Shown here: positions 1 through 6,240 of the stretch, piece after piece
Layout of the letters: the number at the start of each line of letters is the position of its first letter
Position numbering within the stretch: the first letter of the stretch is position 1
From: Desulfobacterales bacterium
GTDB taxonomy: Bacteria > Desulfobacterota > Desulfobacteria > Desulfobacterales > 4be13
Direction of reading: 5' to 3'
Assembly: GCA_029934695.1 (NCBI GenBank)
Contig: JAOZLU010000081.1
Span: 1-17,763, forward strand
DNA: 17,763 nt
Notes under the pieces: model-generated
Databases searched by the model: none
What the model was told of the DNA's origin: nothing
Seen by the model: the letters and a program-made list of their open reading frames with translations, nothing else
Position numbers and translations under genes: made by a program

Positions 1-42
1 TGTTTGATGTTTGATGTAAAAAAATAATAAGGAATTAAAAGA

Positions 43-1356
43 ATGGCAAAAATCATCCCCTTCAGGGGAGTTATGTATAATAAGGATGAAATTAACGACC
101 TCTCAGCTATTGTAACGCCCCCTTTTGATGTGATTTCAGAGGAGGATCAATGTTATTTCCATGAATGCCATCCGCAAAATGTCATTCGGCTGATACTGGG
201 CAGGAAAACTGAAAATGACAGCGATGACAACAATTGTCATACAAGAGCCGCAGACTGTTTTAATGAATGGCTTTCAGAGGATATCCTGGTGCAGGACCAT
301 TCACCGGCATTTTATCTGACATCTCTTGAATTCCCTTTGGAAGACAGGACAATGATACGCTTTGGGCTGATCGCCCTGGTCGGTCTTGAACCATTTAAAA
401 AAGGTATTATCCTCCCCCATGAAAAAACTTTTTCCAAAGTAAGATCAGAGCGTCTTGAGCTGATGAAGGCATGCAACACCAACTTCAGCCCCATCTTTTC
501 GTTGTATTCTGATCAGAAAAACATCCTCAGTACATTAAGAGAGGCTGTTTCCGGAAAAACACCGGACATGGCATTTGCAGATAACAAAGGCCATAAACAC
601 AGGCTGTGGCGCATAACCAATCCGGCTGTGCATGAATATATTTCCAAATCCATGAAAGGGAAAAAGATATTTATTGCTGACGGTCACCATCGGTATGAAA
701 CTGCTCTGAACTACAGGAACTGGGTCAAAGCCAATATTGCTGATTTTTCAGCAAAGCATCCGGCCAACTATGTGATGATGTATCTCAGCAGCATGGAAGA
801 CACAGGAATGATAATACTTCCCGCCCATCGTATGCTCAAGGGGATTCAGAAATCGGTGATTACCGGGTTTGTCCGAAAAGCCAAAAAATATTTTAAGATT
901 AAGACCATACCCTTAGGAGAAAGTGCGGCCGCGGAACTCGTGTCAGCGATGAAATCGGACAGTTCAGAAAACAGAATCGGGGTTTCCATGAAAAATGCCA
1001 GGGGATTATACCTCCTGACCCTGAAGCCGGACATTATGGACAAGATGTTCAAAGACGAACTTCCGGACGCGTTGAGAAACATTGATGTGACGGTGCTGAC
1101 TCGCCTTATTTTTATGAAAATCCTCGGATTTGATCAGGCCAGGCTTGACAATGAAAAAATGATTGCCTATTCGAGCATTGCAGAGGAGGCCATTGATGCG
1201 GTTGCCCTGGGCAAGTGTGACATGAGCTTCATCCTGAATCCGACCCGAATTGAGCAGGTGCAGGAGATTGCTCAGAAGGGCCTGATTATGCCAAGGAAAG
1301 CAACGTATTTTTATCCTAAGGTTATTGTAGGTCAGGTGATGAATATATTGGAATAA
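43..1356 (+). CDS. DUF1015 family protein (COG4198)
   Basis: A 437-residue cytosolic protein with no signal peptide or membrane segment. It matches the DUF1015 family over its full length. The N-terminal block reads IIPFRGVMYN, then IVTPPFDVIS (residues 23-32). A block around HEKTFSKVRSERLELM (126-141) follows, and the family signature ADGHHRYETA lies at 212-221. The Asp, two His and Arg of that signature look like a catalytic or ligand-binding site, but the biochemical role is not established. The length is normal for the family. The start is supported by AAGGAA eight bases upstream. In anaerobes this family is often found beside serA; that neighbour would lie left of the window and cannot be checked. 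The gene converges on a minus-strand pair, with a palindrome between them. Family assignment is firm; function is unknown. Confidence 0.92.
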   Translation: MAKIIPFRGVMYNKDEINDLSAIVTPPFDVISEEDQCYFHECHPQNVIRLILGRKTENDSDDNNCHTRAADCFNEWLSEDILVQDHSPAFYLTSLEFPLEDRTMIRFGLIALVGLEPFKKGIILPHEKTFSKVRSERLELMKACNTNFSPIFSLYSDQKNILSTLREAVSGKTPDMAFADNKGHKHRLWRITNPAVHEYISKSMKGKKIFIADGHHRYETALNYRNWVKANIADFSAKHPANYVMMYLSSMEDTGMIILPAHRMLKGIQKSVITGFVRKAKKYFKIKTIPLGESAAAELVSAMKSDSSENRIGVSMKNARGLYLLTLKPDIMDKMFKDELPDALRNIDVTVLTRLIFMKILGFDQARLDNEKMIAYSSIAEEAIDAVALGKCDMSFILNPTRIEQVQEIAQKGLIMPRKATYFYPKVIVGQVMNILE

Positions 1357-1414
1357 GGGATTTACAATCCGAACATCTTGCCAGCAAATGTTCTGTCAGT
1401 CCCGGCATAAGTTT

Positions 1415-1462
1415 CGGACGGGGTTGCAAACCCCGTCCGGCCATGAACCCCGTCCGGCCATG
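1415..1462. repeat. GC-rich palindrome plus 17-bp tandem duplication between convergent genes
   Basis: An 11-bp perfect inverted repeat (cggacggggtt at 1415-1425, aaccccgtccg at 1429-1439) has a 3-nt loop. The right arm plus its flank, aaccccgtccggccatg, occurs twice back to back at 1429-1445 and 1446-1462, a perfect 17-bp tandem repeat. There is no T-run, so it is not a classic intrinsic terminator, but its place between converging genes fits transcription termination. Its design (gggtt-centre-aaccc) resembles the palindrome at 9550-9582, suggesting dispersed REP-like elements. Confidence 0.75.
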
Positions 1463-1472
1463 GAGTCAGGCA

Positions 1473-2201
1473 CTACATTTCTGATCCGAACATTTCACTG
1501 ACTTCATCTGTGTAAGAGCCGTCTTCGTGGCGGATAACCAGAGGGGGGGCGATCTTTATGCCCGGACGTCCTCCCCTGACCCCTTCGACCAAAATGAGTT
1601 TTGCCTGAGTGTTCCGGCCGGAGTGGATCATACGAAGGAATTTGGGTTCAATGCCGGCAGATCGCATCTCGGTAAGCATATCTGTCATGCGTTCAGCCGG
1701 ATAGACCGTAACAAATTTTCCTGAAAGGGACAGCATGCGCCGGGCTGTTTCAACAACATCAGAAAGCGTGGCCCTGATTTCATGCCTGGCAATTGCCCGC
1801 TCCTGATTCGGGTTTATCCGCCCGGAACGGATCTTCCTGTATGGGGGGTTGCTGACAACCAAGTCTGTCGGATTCGGTATCATATCACGCCTTAATGTTT
1901 TCATATCCCTGCAAAGGATCGTAATCCGGTCCTCCATACAATTTTCTTTTACATTGATACCCGCTATGTCAGCAAGTCCTTCCTGTATTTCAATGCCATA
2001 AATTCTGACATTCAAATTTTGATATGCCAATATCAGGGGAATGATGCCGCATCCTGTTCCCAGATCAAGAACGGTGCCCTCTGCATAAGGTGCGATATGG
2101 CAGGCCAGTATCACGGCATCAATGGAAAACCGATATCCGGACCGGCTCTGCCTAACCTGAATGCGCCTATTTAAAAAGGTATCGTCTGCAAGGGCATTCA
2201 T
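1473..2201 (-). CDS. TrmN6/YfiC-like SAM-dependent N6-adenine methyltransferase (COG4123)
   Basis: A 242-residue class I methyltransferase. The N-terminus carries the family-typical stretch around SGYRFSIDAVILA (21-33). This is followed by the SAM-binding loop DLGTGCGIIPL (46-56), an acidic residue at the end of strand 2 (GIE, 69-71) and the amino-methyltransferase catalytic motif NPPY (118-121). These features fit the group that includes E. coli TrmN6, which methylates N6 of A37 in tRNA-Val. The substrate here is inferred, and related family members may act on other RNAs or proteins. The start codon overlaps the stop of the upstream DUF721/DciA gene in an ATGA arrangement, so the two are almost certainly co-transcribed and translationally coupled. 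The length is normal for the family. Confidence 0.88.
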   Translation of the reverse strand: MNALADDTFLNRRIQVRQSRSGYRFSIDAVILACHIAPYAEGTVLDLGTGCGIIPLILAYQNLNVRIYGIEIQEGLADIAGINVKENCMEDRITILCRDMKTLRRDMIPNPTDLVVSNPPYRKIRSGRINPNQERAIARHEIRATLSDVVETARRMLSLSGKFVTVYPAERMTDMLTEMRSAGIEPKFLRMIHSGRNTQAKLILVEGVRGGRPGIKIAPPLVIRHEDGSYTDEVSEMFGSEM

Positions 2202-2539
2202 TCCTTGTCAACAGGTCCGACTTTGAATTTTATCTCATTAACCAACTGTTTTCCCAAGGCATCGTTGATTTTTTTCAGCATTTCCTTTTTATTAAACTGA
2301 AGTTGCTGCATCCATATTGAACTGGAAACATTCACCACAAGAAGCTTTCCCCTGATAGCGGCCGGCTGGGCATTTTCTGCTATGGCTTCTCCCACCGCGC
2401 TGTTCCACAGGCTCCAAATTTTTGACAGTTCCCCATCAGATTGACAGCGGTATGTTTTTAAAGTCTTATTTATAATGCTCCCGATTCTTACAAATCCTTC
2501 AGAATTTTTCCGATCTGTTTTCATAATAGAAATAATCAT
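2198..2539 (-). CDS. DUF721 / DciA-like protein
   Basis: A small basic protein of 113 residues. The core, with LSKIWSLWNSAVGEAIAENAQP (about 39-60) and GKLLVVNVSSSIWMQQLQF (about 64-82), is the alpha-beta fold of the DUF721/DciA family. DciA proteins load or assist the replicative helicase DnaB in bacteria without DnaC. That role is inferred for this copy from family membership only. There is an alternative start five codons downstream (Met at 2524, giving MKTDRKNS). Neither candidate has a convincing Shine-Dalgarno, so the N-terminus is uncertain by five residues. It is the first gene of a two-gene minus-strand unit and overlaps the methyltransferase by 4 bp. It is divergent from the PEP-CTERM peptide gene across an AT-rich gap. 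Confidence 0.82.
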   Translation of the reverse strand: MIISIMKTDRKNSEGFVRIGSIINKTLKTYRCQSDGELSKIWSLWNSAVGEAIAENAQPAAIRGKLLVVNVSSSIWMQQLQFNKKEMLKKINDALGKQLVNEIKFKVGPVDKE

Positions 2540-2674
2540 ACTGAATGATTTGTCAGAGTGTCAAGAAAAACAGCAGTTTTAAGATGAGATATAAAATTAA
2601 TTCTTTAAATTAATATTTATATCAACGAGTTACTCTCTCAAAATAAAAATATTTTTTTTTTTTGGATTTTTCTC

Positions 2675-2703
2675 TTGACTTGTTGATATTTAGATGGTAT
2701 TTT
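2675..2703 (+). promoter_or_regulatory. Putative sigma-70 promoter of the PEP-CTERM peptide gene
   Basis: TTGACT (2675-2680) and TATTTT (2698-2703) are separated by exactly 17 bases. They lie just downstream of a 12-T tract (2652-2663) in strongly AT-rich DNA. Transcription would begin near 2710, giving a leader of about 90 nt before the start codon. The -35 hexamer is 5/6 to consensus. It was read by eye and not scored. Confidence 0.55.
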
Positions 2704-2799
2704 TCAGATTAGTTTACAGAGGGTCTATTGTCAATCTGAGTCTGCAATATGAATCCACCAAATTTAATCCTTTATTACAAAATTGATAAGGAGAATGCA

Positions 2800-2982
2800 A
2801 TGAAACAATTTAAAAAGATGGGAAGTATGTTGTTAACTGGGATTGCTTTTTTGGCGGTCACAGCTCTGAATGCATCAGCTGTAGTGGATGCACCTGCTCC
2901 GACTCCTGAGCCTGCCACGATGCTCCTTCTGGGTGCTGGCGTGATCGGCCTTGTGGTTTTGCGGAAAAAAATCAGGAAATAA
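2800..2982 (+). CDS. Minimal PEP-CTERM sorting-signal peptide
   Basis: A 60-residue exported peptide. Residues 1-27 form a signal peptide: a basic MKQFKKM head, a hydrophobic core, and an AxA-type cleavage site at ASA/VVD. About ten residues later comes the PEP-CTERM signal: PEPATMLLLGAG starting at about 37, then a hydrophobic helix, then the basic tail RKKIRK at the very C-terminus. Known PEP-CTERM proteins are processed by exosortase (XrtA/EpsH type) and are usually linked to exopolysaccharide or biofilm. Here the mature part between the two signals is only about ten Pro/Ala-rich residues. The chosen ATG has AAGGAG six bases upstream; an ATG 17 codons earlier (2749) lacks such a site. The gene has its own promoter and a strong terminator, so it looks monocistronic. 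No exosortase lies in the window. Confidence 0.85.
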   Translation: MKQFKKMGSMLLTGIAFLAVTALNASAVVDAPAPTPEPATMLLLGAGVIGLVVLRKKIRK

Positions 2983-3009
2983 GTGGCATTTGTCAAATTA
3001 AGCTCTCAG

Positions 3010-3046
3010 AAAAAGGCAGTACCTGATAAGAGGTTCTGCCTTTTTA
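3010..3046 (+). terminator. Intrinsic terminator of the PEP-CTERM peptide gene
   Basis: The stem aaaaaggcag (3010-3019) pairs with ctgccttttt (3036-3045). After one mismatch the inner acct (3021-3024) pairs with aggt (3031-3034), closing a 6-nt loop. The T-run is part of the right arm. It lies 28 bp past the stop codon. Confidence 0.9.
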
Positions 3047-3157
3047 TTTACCCAACATTCTGTTTTGCAGTTCCACCCGAATTTGTCCCCATTATTATGA
3101 TGATGAGCCGTTTTCATGAGATTTTCAGATGATTTCCCTATAAGTTCTGATTTTTTC

Positions 3158-3186
3158 TTGACTTAAAAATTTATATATTTTAAATA
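3158..3186 (+). promoter_or_regulatory. Putative sigma-70 promoter of hflK-hflC
   Basis: TTGACT (3158-3163) is followed after 17 bases by TAAATA (3181-3186), within the AT-rich stretch ahead of hflK. The -35 hexamer and its context (tcTTGACTT) match the promoter proposed for the PEP-CTERM gene. The -10 is a weak match, so the exact -10 position is uncertain. Confidence 0.42.
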
Positions 3187-3247
3187 ATGAAAAGACTGGG
3201 TTTCGGATTTCGGACATTCCATAAAATAAATTTACAGGATAAAATCA

Positions 3248-4261
3248 ATGAGCTGGGATTGGGAAAAACTTAAAGAACAACAGCAGAAAAGGGGAGACAT
3301 GCCTCCCCAAATGGATGAATTTATTGATAAGGTAAATAAATTCAAATTGCCGGGCAGGCCAATACTTATCCTGCTTATCATTGTTGCACTGATCGGTTCT
3401 TCAATATTCTATACGGTCGCAGTTGATGAGGTCGGTGTTGTCCAACGCTTCGGGAAACATGTCCGTGTCGGTAATCCCGGGCTTAACTTCAAATTCCCGG
3501 CCGGGATTGAAAAAGTGACAAAAGTTAAAGTCAGACGGGTTTACAAGGAAGAGTTCGGCTTTCGCTCCACCCGCACAGTCGGAGGACGTTTCTCATCTGA
3601 AAGTGAAAATGACGGTGTCGCCCTCATGCTTACGGGAGACCTGAATGTGGCACTGGTTCCGTGGATTGTTCAATACAAGATAAGGGACCCTTACAGTTAT
3701 CTGTTTAAAGTTCGTGATGTCACCAGGCTGCTCAGAGATCTGTCTGAAGCCGCTATGCGGCTTGTAGTGGGTGACAGAAGCCTTGATGAGGTCATCAGCA
3801 AACGGGAAGAGATTGCTGAAGAAGCCAAAAAAGTCCTTCAGGCAGAACTCAATCAGGCAGAAACCGGTATAAAACTTGAAACCATAGAGATGAAACGGAC
3901 CAATGTGCCGGTGCCTGTCCAGTCATCATTTAACGAGGTGAACCAGGCAACTCAGGAGAAAGAAAAGCTGATTTATCAGGCAAAAGAGGGCTACAACAAG
4001 GCTATCCCCGCTGCCAAGGGAGAAGCGGAAAGAACCATAAAGGCTGCGGAGGGATATGCGCTTGACAGGATTAACCGGGCAAAGGGGGATGCCTCCAGGT
4101 TCACGTCGGTTTATGAAGAGTATGTCAATGCAAAGGATGTGACCAAAAGGCGTCTTTATCTTGAGACGCTCAAAGAGCTTTTCCCCAAGCTGGGTCAGAA
4201 ATACATTATTGATGCAGATCAGAAAAACCTTCTCCCTTTTCTTAATTTGGGAAAAAAATAA
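3248..4261 (+). CDS. hflK: FtsH protease modulator HflK (SPFH/prohibitin family)
   Basis: A 337-residue inner-membrane protein. A short polar N-terminus (MSWDWEKLKEQQQ) precedes one transmembrane helix at about 37-57. Next is the SPFH/band-7 domain, beginning with VDEVGVVQRFGKHV (59-72) and including the GLNFKFP turn. A long charged, Ala/Glu-rich helical region follows (about 170-290). HflK and HflC form a large cage around FtsH and modulate degradation of membrane proteins. HflK being the longer upstream partner with a cytosolic N-terminal tail agrees with the usual order. AGGA stands eight bases before the ATG. It is followed by hflC after 86 bp that contain an inverted repeat. The assignment relies on the pair order and N-terminal pattern, because SPFH proteins resemble each other. 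Confidence 0.92.
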   Translation: MSWDWEKLKEQQQKRGDMPPQMDEFIDKVNKFKLPGRPILILLIIVALIGSSIFYTVAVDEVGVVQRFGKHVRVGNPGLNFKFPAGIEKVTKVKVRRVYKEEFGFRSTRTVGGRFSSESENDGVALMLTGDLNVALVPWIVQYKIRDPYSYLFKVRDVTRLLRDLSEAAMRLVVGDRSLDEVISKREEIAEEAKKVLQAELNQAETGIKLETIEMKRTNVPVPVQSSFNEVNQATQEKEKLIYQAKEGYNKAIPAAKGEAERTIKAAEGYALDRINRAKGDASRFTSVYEEYVNAKDVTKRRLYLETLKELFPKLGQKYIIDADQKNLLPFLNLGKK

Positions 4262-4280
4262 GGGGCTGAAAGCTGACCCA

Positions 4281-4314
4281 AAAGTGGAAAGTGACTTTTT
4301 TTACTTTCAACTTT
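4281..4314. repeat. Hairpin in the hflK-hflC gap
   Basis: aaagtggaaagt (4281-4292) pairs with actttcaacttt (4303-4314), 11 of 12 positions, around a 10-nt T-rich loop. It is built of AAAGT/ACTTT units and sits between hflK and hflC, so it may tune their relative expression or be a dispersed small repeat. An in-frame ATG at 4291 lies inside it, which argues against using that codon as the hflC start. Confidence 0.6.
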
Positions 4315-4347
4315 CATCTTTTTACTTCCAGACAAGCGAGTGTAAAA

Positions 4348-5349
4348 ATGCAACTTAAAGGAATTATATTGATTTTTGTGGTGATAGGCTCTGTTGTCAT
4401 TTACGCTTCGGCGTATGTGGTGGATGAAACAGAACAGGTCGTTGTGACCCAGTTCGGGAAGGTGGTGAAAATCCCGATAACAGAGCCTGGTCTTTACTTC
4501 AGGCTGCCCTTCATTCAGCATCCCACTTATTTTCCAAAAAATCTTCAGGAATGGGATGGTGATCCGGGACAGATTCCCACTTTGGACAAAACCTATATAT
4601 GGGTTGATGCGTTTGCCAGGTGGAAGATCGTTGATCCCATAAAATTTTTCCAGAACGCAGGGAATATGGACAGTGCCATGGGACTTCTGGATGATATTAT
4701 TGACCCTGCAATAAGGAATTTTATCACATCTTACAGCCTCATTGAGGCGGTCCGCAAAAGTAATCGGGAACTGCCCTTGGAAGCAGGGCTGGAAGGTATT
4801 CAGAAAGAGCATGCAGCCTCATATACAATCGAAAGCGGAAGAGAGAAAATCACACAGGAAATCCTGAAACAGGCCCAGCCCAAGCTGGACAGGTTCGGTA
4901 TTGAGCTTGTGGATGTCAAGATCAAACGGATCAACTATGTTGACAGGGTGAGAAAGTCCGTTTATGACCGGATGGTTGCGGAACGCAGGCAGATTGCTGA
5001 AAAGTTTCGCTCTGAGGGAAAAGGGGAAGCACGAAAGATTATCGGTGAAAAAGAGCGGGATTTGAAACAGATAACCTCAGAAGCTTATAAAACTGCTCAG
5101 GAAATTAAGGGAAAAGCTGATGCTGAAGCAACAAAGATATATGCTGAAGCTTATGGCGCAGATCCTGAATTCTATTCATTCACCAAGACCCTTGAAATCT
5201 ATAACGAGACGCTGGATGAAAAAAATTCCCTTGTACTTTCAACTGACTCAGAATTCTTAAAATATTTTAAAGGCTATTCCGGTGAAGCAGCCAATCGGAG
5301 TCAGTCGCCCGGCAGTCCTGCAAACGCTTATACGAGCCAGGCGGATTAA
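4348..5349 (+). CDS. hflC: FtsH protease modulator HflC (SPFH/prohibitin family)
   Basis: A 333-residue membrane protein. The start at 4348 gives MQLKGIILIFVVIGSVVIYA, a normal HflC N-terminus with the transmembrane helix at about 4-23. The SPFH domain begins with VVDETEQVVVTQFGKVV (24-40). The ATG at 4291 would add 19 residues encoded by the intergenic hairpin, so it was rejected. The ribosome site before 4348 is weak (gcgag), which suggests coupling to hflK translation. The middle carries the family pattern VDVKIKRINY, followed by a Lys/Glu/Ala-rich helix with AEATKIYAEAYGADPEFYSF, the typical HflC end of the band-7 region. The last 25 or so residues are polar and divergent. HflC partners HflK in the periplasm-facing FtsH cage. 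The gene ends in a strong terminator shared with the converging micro-gene. Confidence 0.92.
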   Translation: MQLKGIILIFVVIGSVVIYASAYVVDETEQVVVTQFGKVVKIPITEPGLYFRLPFIQHPTYFPKNLQEWDGDPGQIPTLDKTYIWVDAFARWKIVDPIKFFQNAGNMDSAMGLLDDIIDPAIRNFITSYSLIEAVRKSNRELPLEAGLEGIQKEHAASYTIESGREKITQEILKQAQPKLDRFGIELVDVKIKRINYVDRVRKSVYDRMVAERRQIAEKFRSEGKGEARKIIGEKERDLKQITSEAYKTAQEIKGKADAEATKIYAEAYGADPEFYSFTKTLEIYNETLDEKNSLVLSTDSEFLKYFKGYSGEAANRSQSPGSPANAYTSQAD

Positions 5350-5377
5350 ATGCAGTTTCAGGTTTCAAGTTTCAAAC

Positions 5378-5421
5378 AAGAAAAAGCACCGATCTTTCAC
5401 AAACTGGTGCTTTTTCTTTTT
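5378..5421. terminator. Bidirectional intrinsic terminator shared by hflC and the convergent micro-gene
   Basis: A 13-bp perfect stem, aagaaaaagcacc (5378-5390) with ggtgctttttctt (5406-5418), encloses a 15-nt loop. A-rich left and T-rich right arms give a U-rich tail in both directions. It lies 28 bp after the hflC stop and 23 bp past the stop of the minus-strand gene at 5444. Confidence 0.9.
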
Positions 5422-5443
5422 AAAAAGAAGCTGCAGGTAGCAT

Positions 5444-5542
5444 TTATTTACCCTTCCTTCTCTGATGCCGCGTACGGGCCAAAAGTTTTCTGTGTTTATG
5501 TTTTCTCATTTTTTTCCTTCGTTTTTTAATAACAGTACCCAA
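5444..5542 (-). CDS. AURKAIP1/COX24-domain ribosomal micro-protein (bS22-type)
   Basis: A 32-residue, extremely basic protein. It opens with MGTVIKKRRKKM and continues with HKHRKLLARTRHQRRKGK up to the stop. This matches the AURKAIP1/COX24 domain (mitochondrial mS38) and the tiny bS22 protein of mycobacterial 30S subunits, which share the MGSVIKKRRK start and a KLLrrTRxQRRK end. It should bind 16S rRNA in the small subunit near the inter-subunit face; that is inference from homology. The start is TTG, seven bases after a near-perfect Shine-Dalgarno. A second TTG directly upstream is too close to the site. Over 60% of residues are Lys, Arg or His. It converges with hflC and shares its terminator. 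It is short enough to be missed by most gene callers. Confidence 0.88.
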   Translation of the reverse strand: MGTVIKKRRKKMRKHKHRKLLARTRHQRRKGK

Positions 5543-5545
5543 CAA

Positions 5546-5557
5546 ATCACCTCCTTT
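5546..5557 (-). promoter_or_regulatory. Extended Shine-Dalgarno of the bS22-type gene
   Basis: On the minus strand AAAGGAGGTGAT is complementary to nearly the whole 3' tail of 16S rRNA. With seven bases between GGAGG and the second of two adjacent TTG codons, it decides the start and compensates for the weak initiator. No promoter for this gene could be placed with confidence in the AT-rich DNA upstream (5558-5760). Confidence 0.85.
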
Positions 5558-5975
5558 CGACGAATTTCTTTACGAAACAGACAAAACATTACTGCAGACA
5601 TCAGATTTTGGATTTTTTTCAATAAAAAATAAAAAATTGTCCTGCGACATAAGAAAATTTTTTGAAAAACTTGGTTAACAGGCATTATTCTTTTTTATGA
5701 CACGCCGGAAATATTTTTTAAACGTCGGGTATTTTTTTATCCCAATTGCCGCCTTATCGTCAGGCCAAGCTTTCAGAGAAAAAATCTGCATCTGAATACT
5801 ATATTTTCCTTATTTAATATGGAATTTATTTTTTTTCAAGCTTTTAAAAGTTGATCGTGTAAAATATTGTATTAGTTTTTTGACATCTTTATATAGAAAC
5901 CAAAAAGCAGTTTGCACTTTTTCAGGCTTTCGGAACGGCTTTGCAGGTCGTTCAAAACAATTTGCAAAATTGTTC

Positions 5976-6130
5976 TAAGTACCTGGCCATATGTTTTCAG
6001 GTATTTGCATATTGTAAACCGCAGATGAACGCAGACGGCGGAGTCATCCGCGTTCATCCGTGTTCATCTGCGGTTTGTGAAAGCTGTTTTCTTGAGAAAA
6101 AATCCCGGGAAACTTTTGGCCAAGTACTTA
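5976..6130. repeat. Imperfect outer inverted repeat flanking a palindromic core
   Basis: taagtacctggcca (5976-5989) and tggccaagtactta (6117-6130) are inverted copies matching at 13 of 14 positions, 127 bp apart. They enclose the 15-bp inverted repeat at 6016-6076. The layout of short terminal inverted repeats around a non-coding core resembles a miniature element, but I see no clear target-site duplication. Confidence 0.55.
6016..6076. repeat. 61-bp hairpin with GTTCATC units
   Basis: aaaccgcagatgaac (6016-6030) pairs perfectly with gttcatctgcggttt (6062-6076). Inside, gcgga (6038-6042) pairs with tccgc (6047-6051), and the unit cgttcatccg/tgttcatctg is repeated at 6051-6070. There is no T-tail. 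Sequences of this ATCTGCGTTCATC type are a known kind of dispersed non-coding repeat in many bacterial genomes, recalled as a general pattern rather than looked up. Confidence 0.75.
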
Positions 6131-6131
6131 C

Positions 6132-6206
6132 TACAGCAACTCGTAAATTCGTCCCCCCTCTCATCTATTATATAAGAGAGGGGTGACGAACTTATGATTT
6201 GCTGTA
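6132..6206. repeat. 75-bp imperfect palindrome (31-bp stem)
   Basis: 6132-6162 pairs with 6176-6206 at 27 of 31 positions, one of the remaining four being a G-T wobble. The loop is 13 nt and AT-only apart from one C. Key blocks are tacagcaa/ttgctgta at the base, ttcgtc/gacgaa in the middle and cccctctc/gagagggg at the top. It ends 34 bp before the start of the HExxH-protein gene and would form a long hairpin in its leader if transcribed from upstream. Confidence 0.8.
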
Positions 6207-6240
6207 CTACAGTAAAGTTCCCCATAACTGTCAGGCAGGT

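Larger units (their letters stand above)
5558..6240. other. 683-bp non-coding region rich in inverted repeats
   Basis: No credible gene was found on either strand; the reading frames of 60-135 codons here run through inverted repeats and resemble no family. The left half (5558-5870) is AT-rich with T-tracts and should hold the minus-strand promoter of the bS22-type gene. From 5956 to 6206 there is a series of hairpins: aacaattt/aaattgtt (5956-5963 with 5967-5974), an imperfect pair at 5976-5989 and 6117-6130, a 15-bp pair at 6016-6076, and a 31-bp imperfect stem at 6132-6206. The promoter of the gene at 6241 must lie in or among these repeats. Confidence 0.7.

Noticed and set aside
2652..2663. 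T12 run as a terminator of a plus-strand transcript
   Set aside because: No GC-containing stem precedes it; it is better explained as AT-rich promoter DNA.
4291..4347. N-terminal extension of HflC from an ATG at 4291
   Set aside because: The 19 extra residues are encoded by an intergenic hairpin and precede the normal HflC opening MQLKGIILI.
4219..4812. Minus-strand frame of 197 codons opposite hflC
   Set aside because: Shadow of a well-supported gene; no family resemblance and it crosses the hflK-hflC hairpin.
5872..6186. Frames of 61 and 81 codons on opposite strands
   Set aside because: They are open because of the nested inverted repeats; no ribosome site and no family pattern.
6132..6206. 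Integron attC site
   Set aside because: The imperfect palindrome has the right size, but I find no GTTRRRY core site, no integrase and no cassette array.
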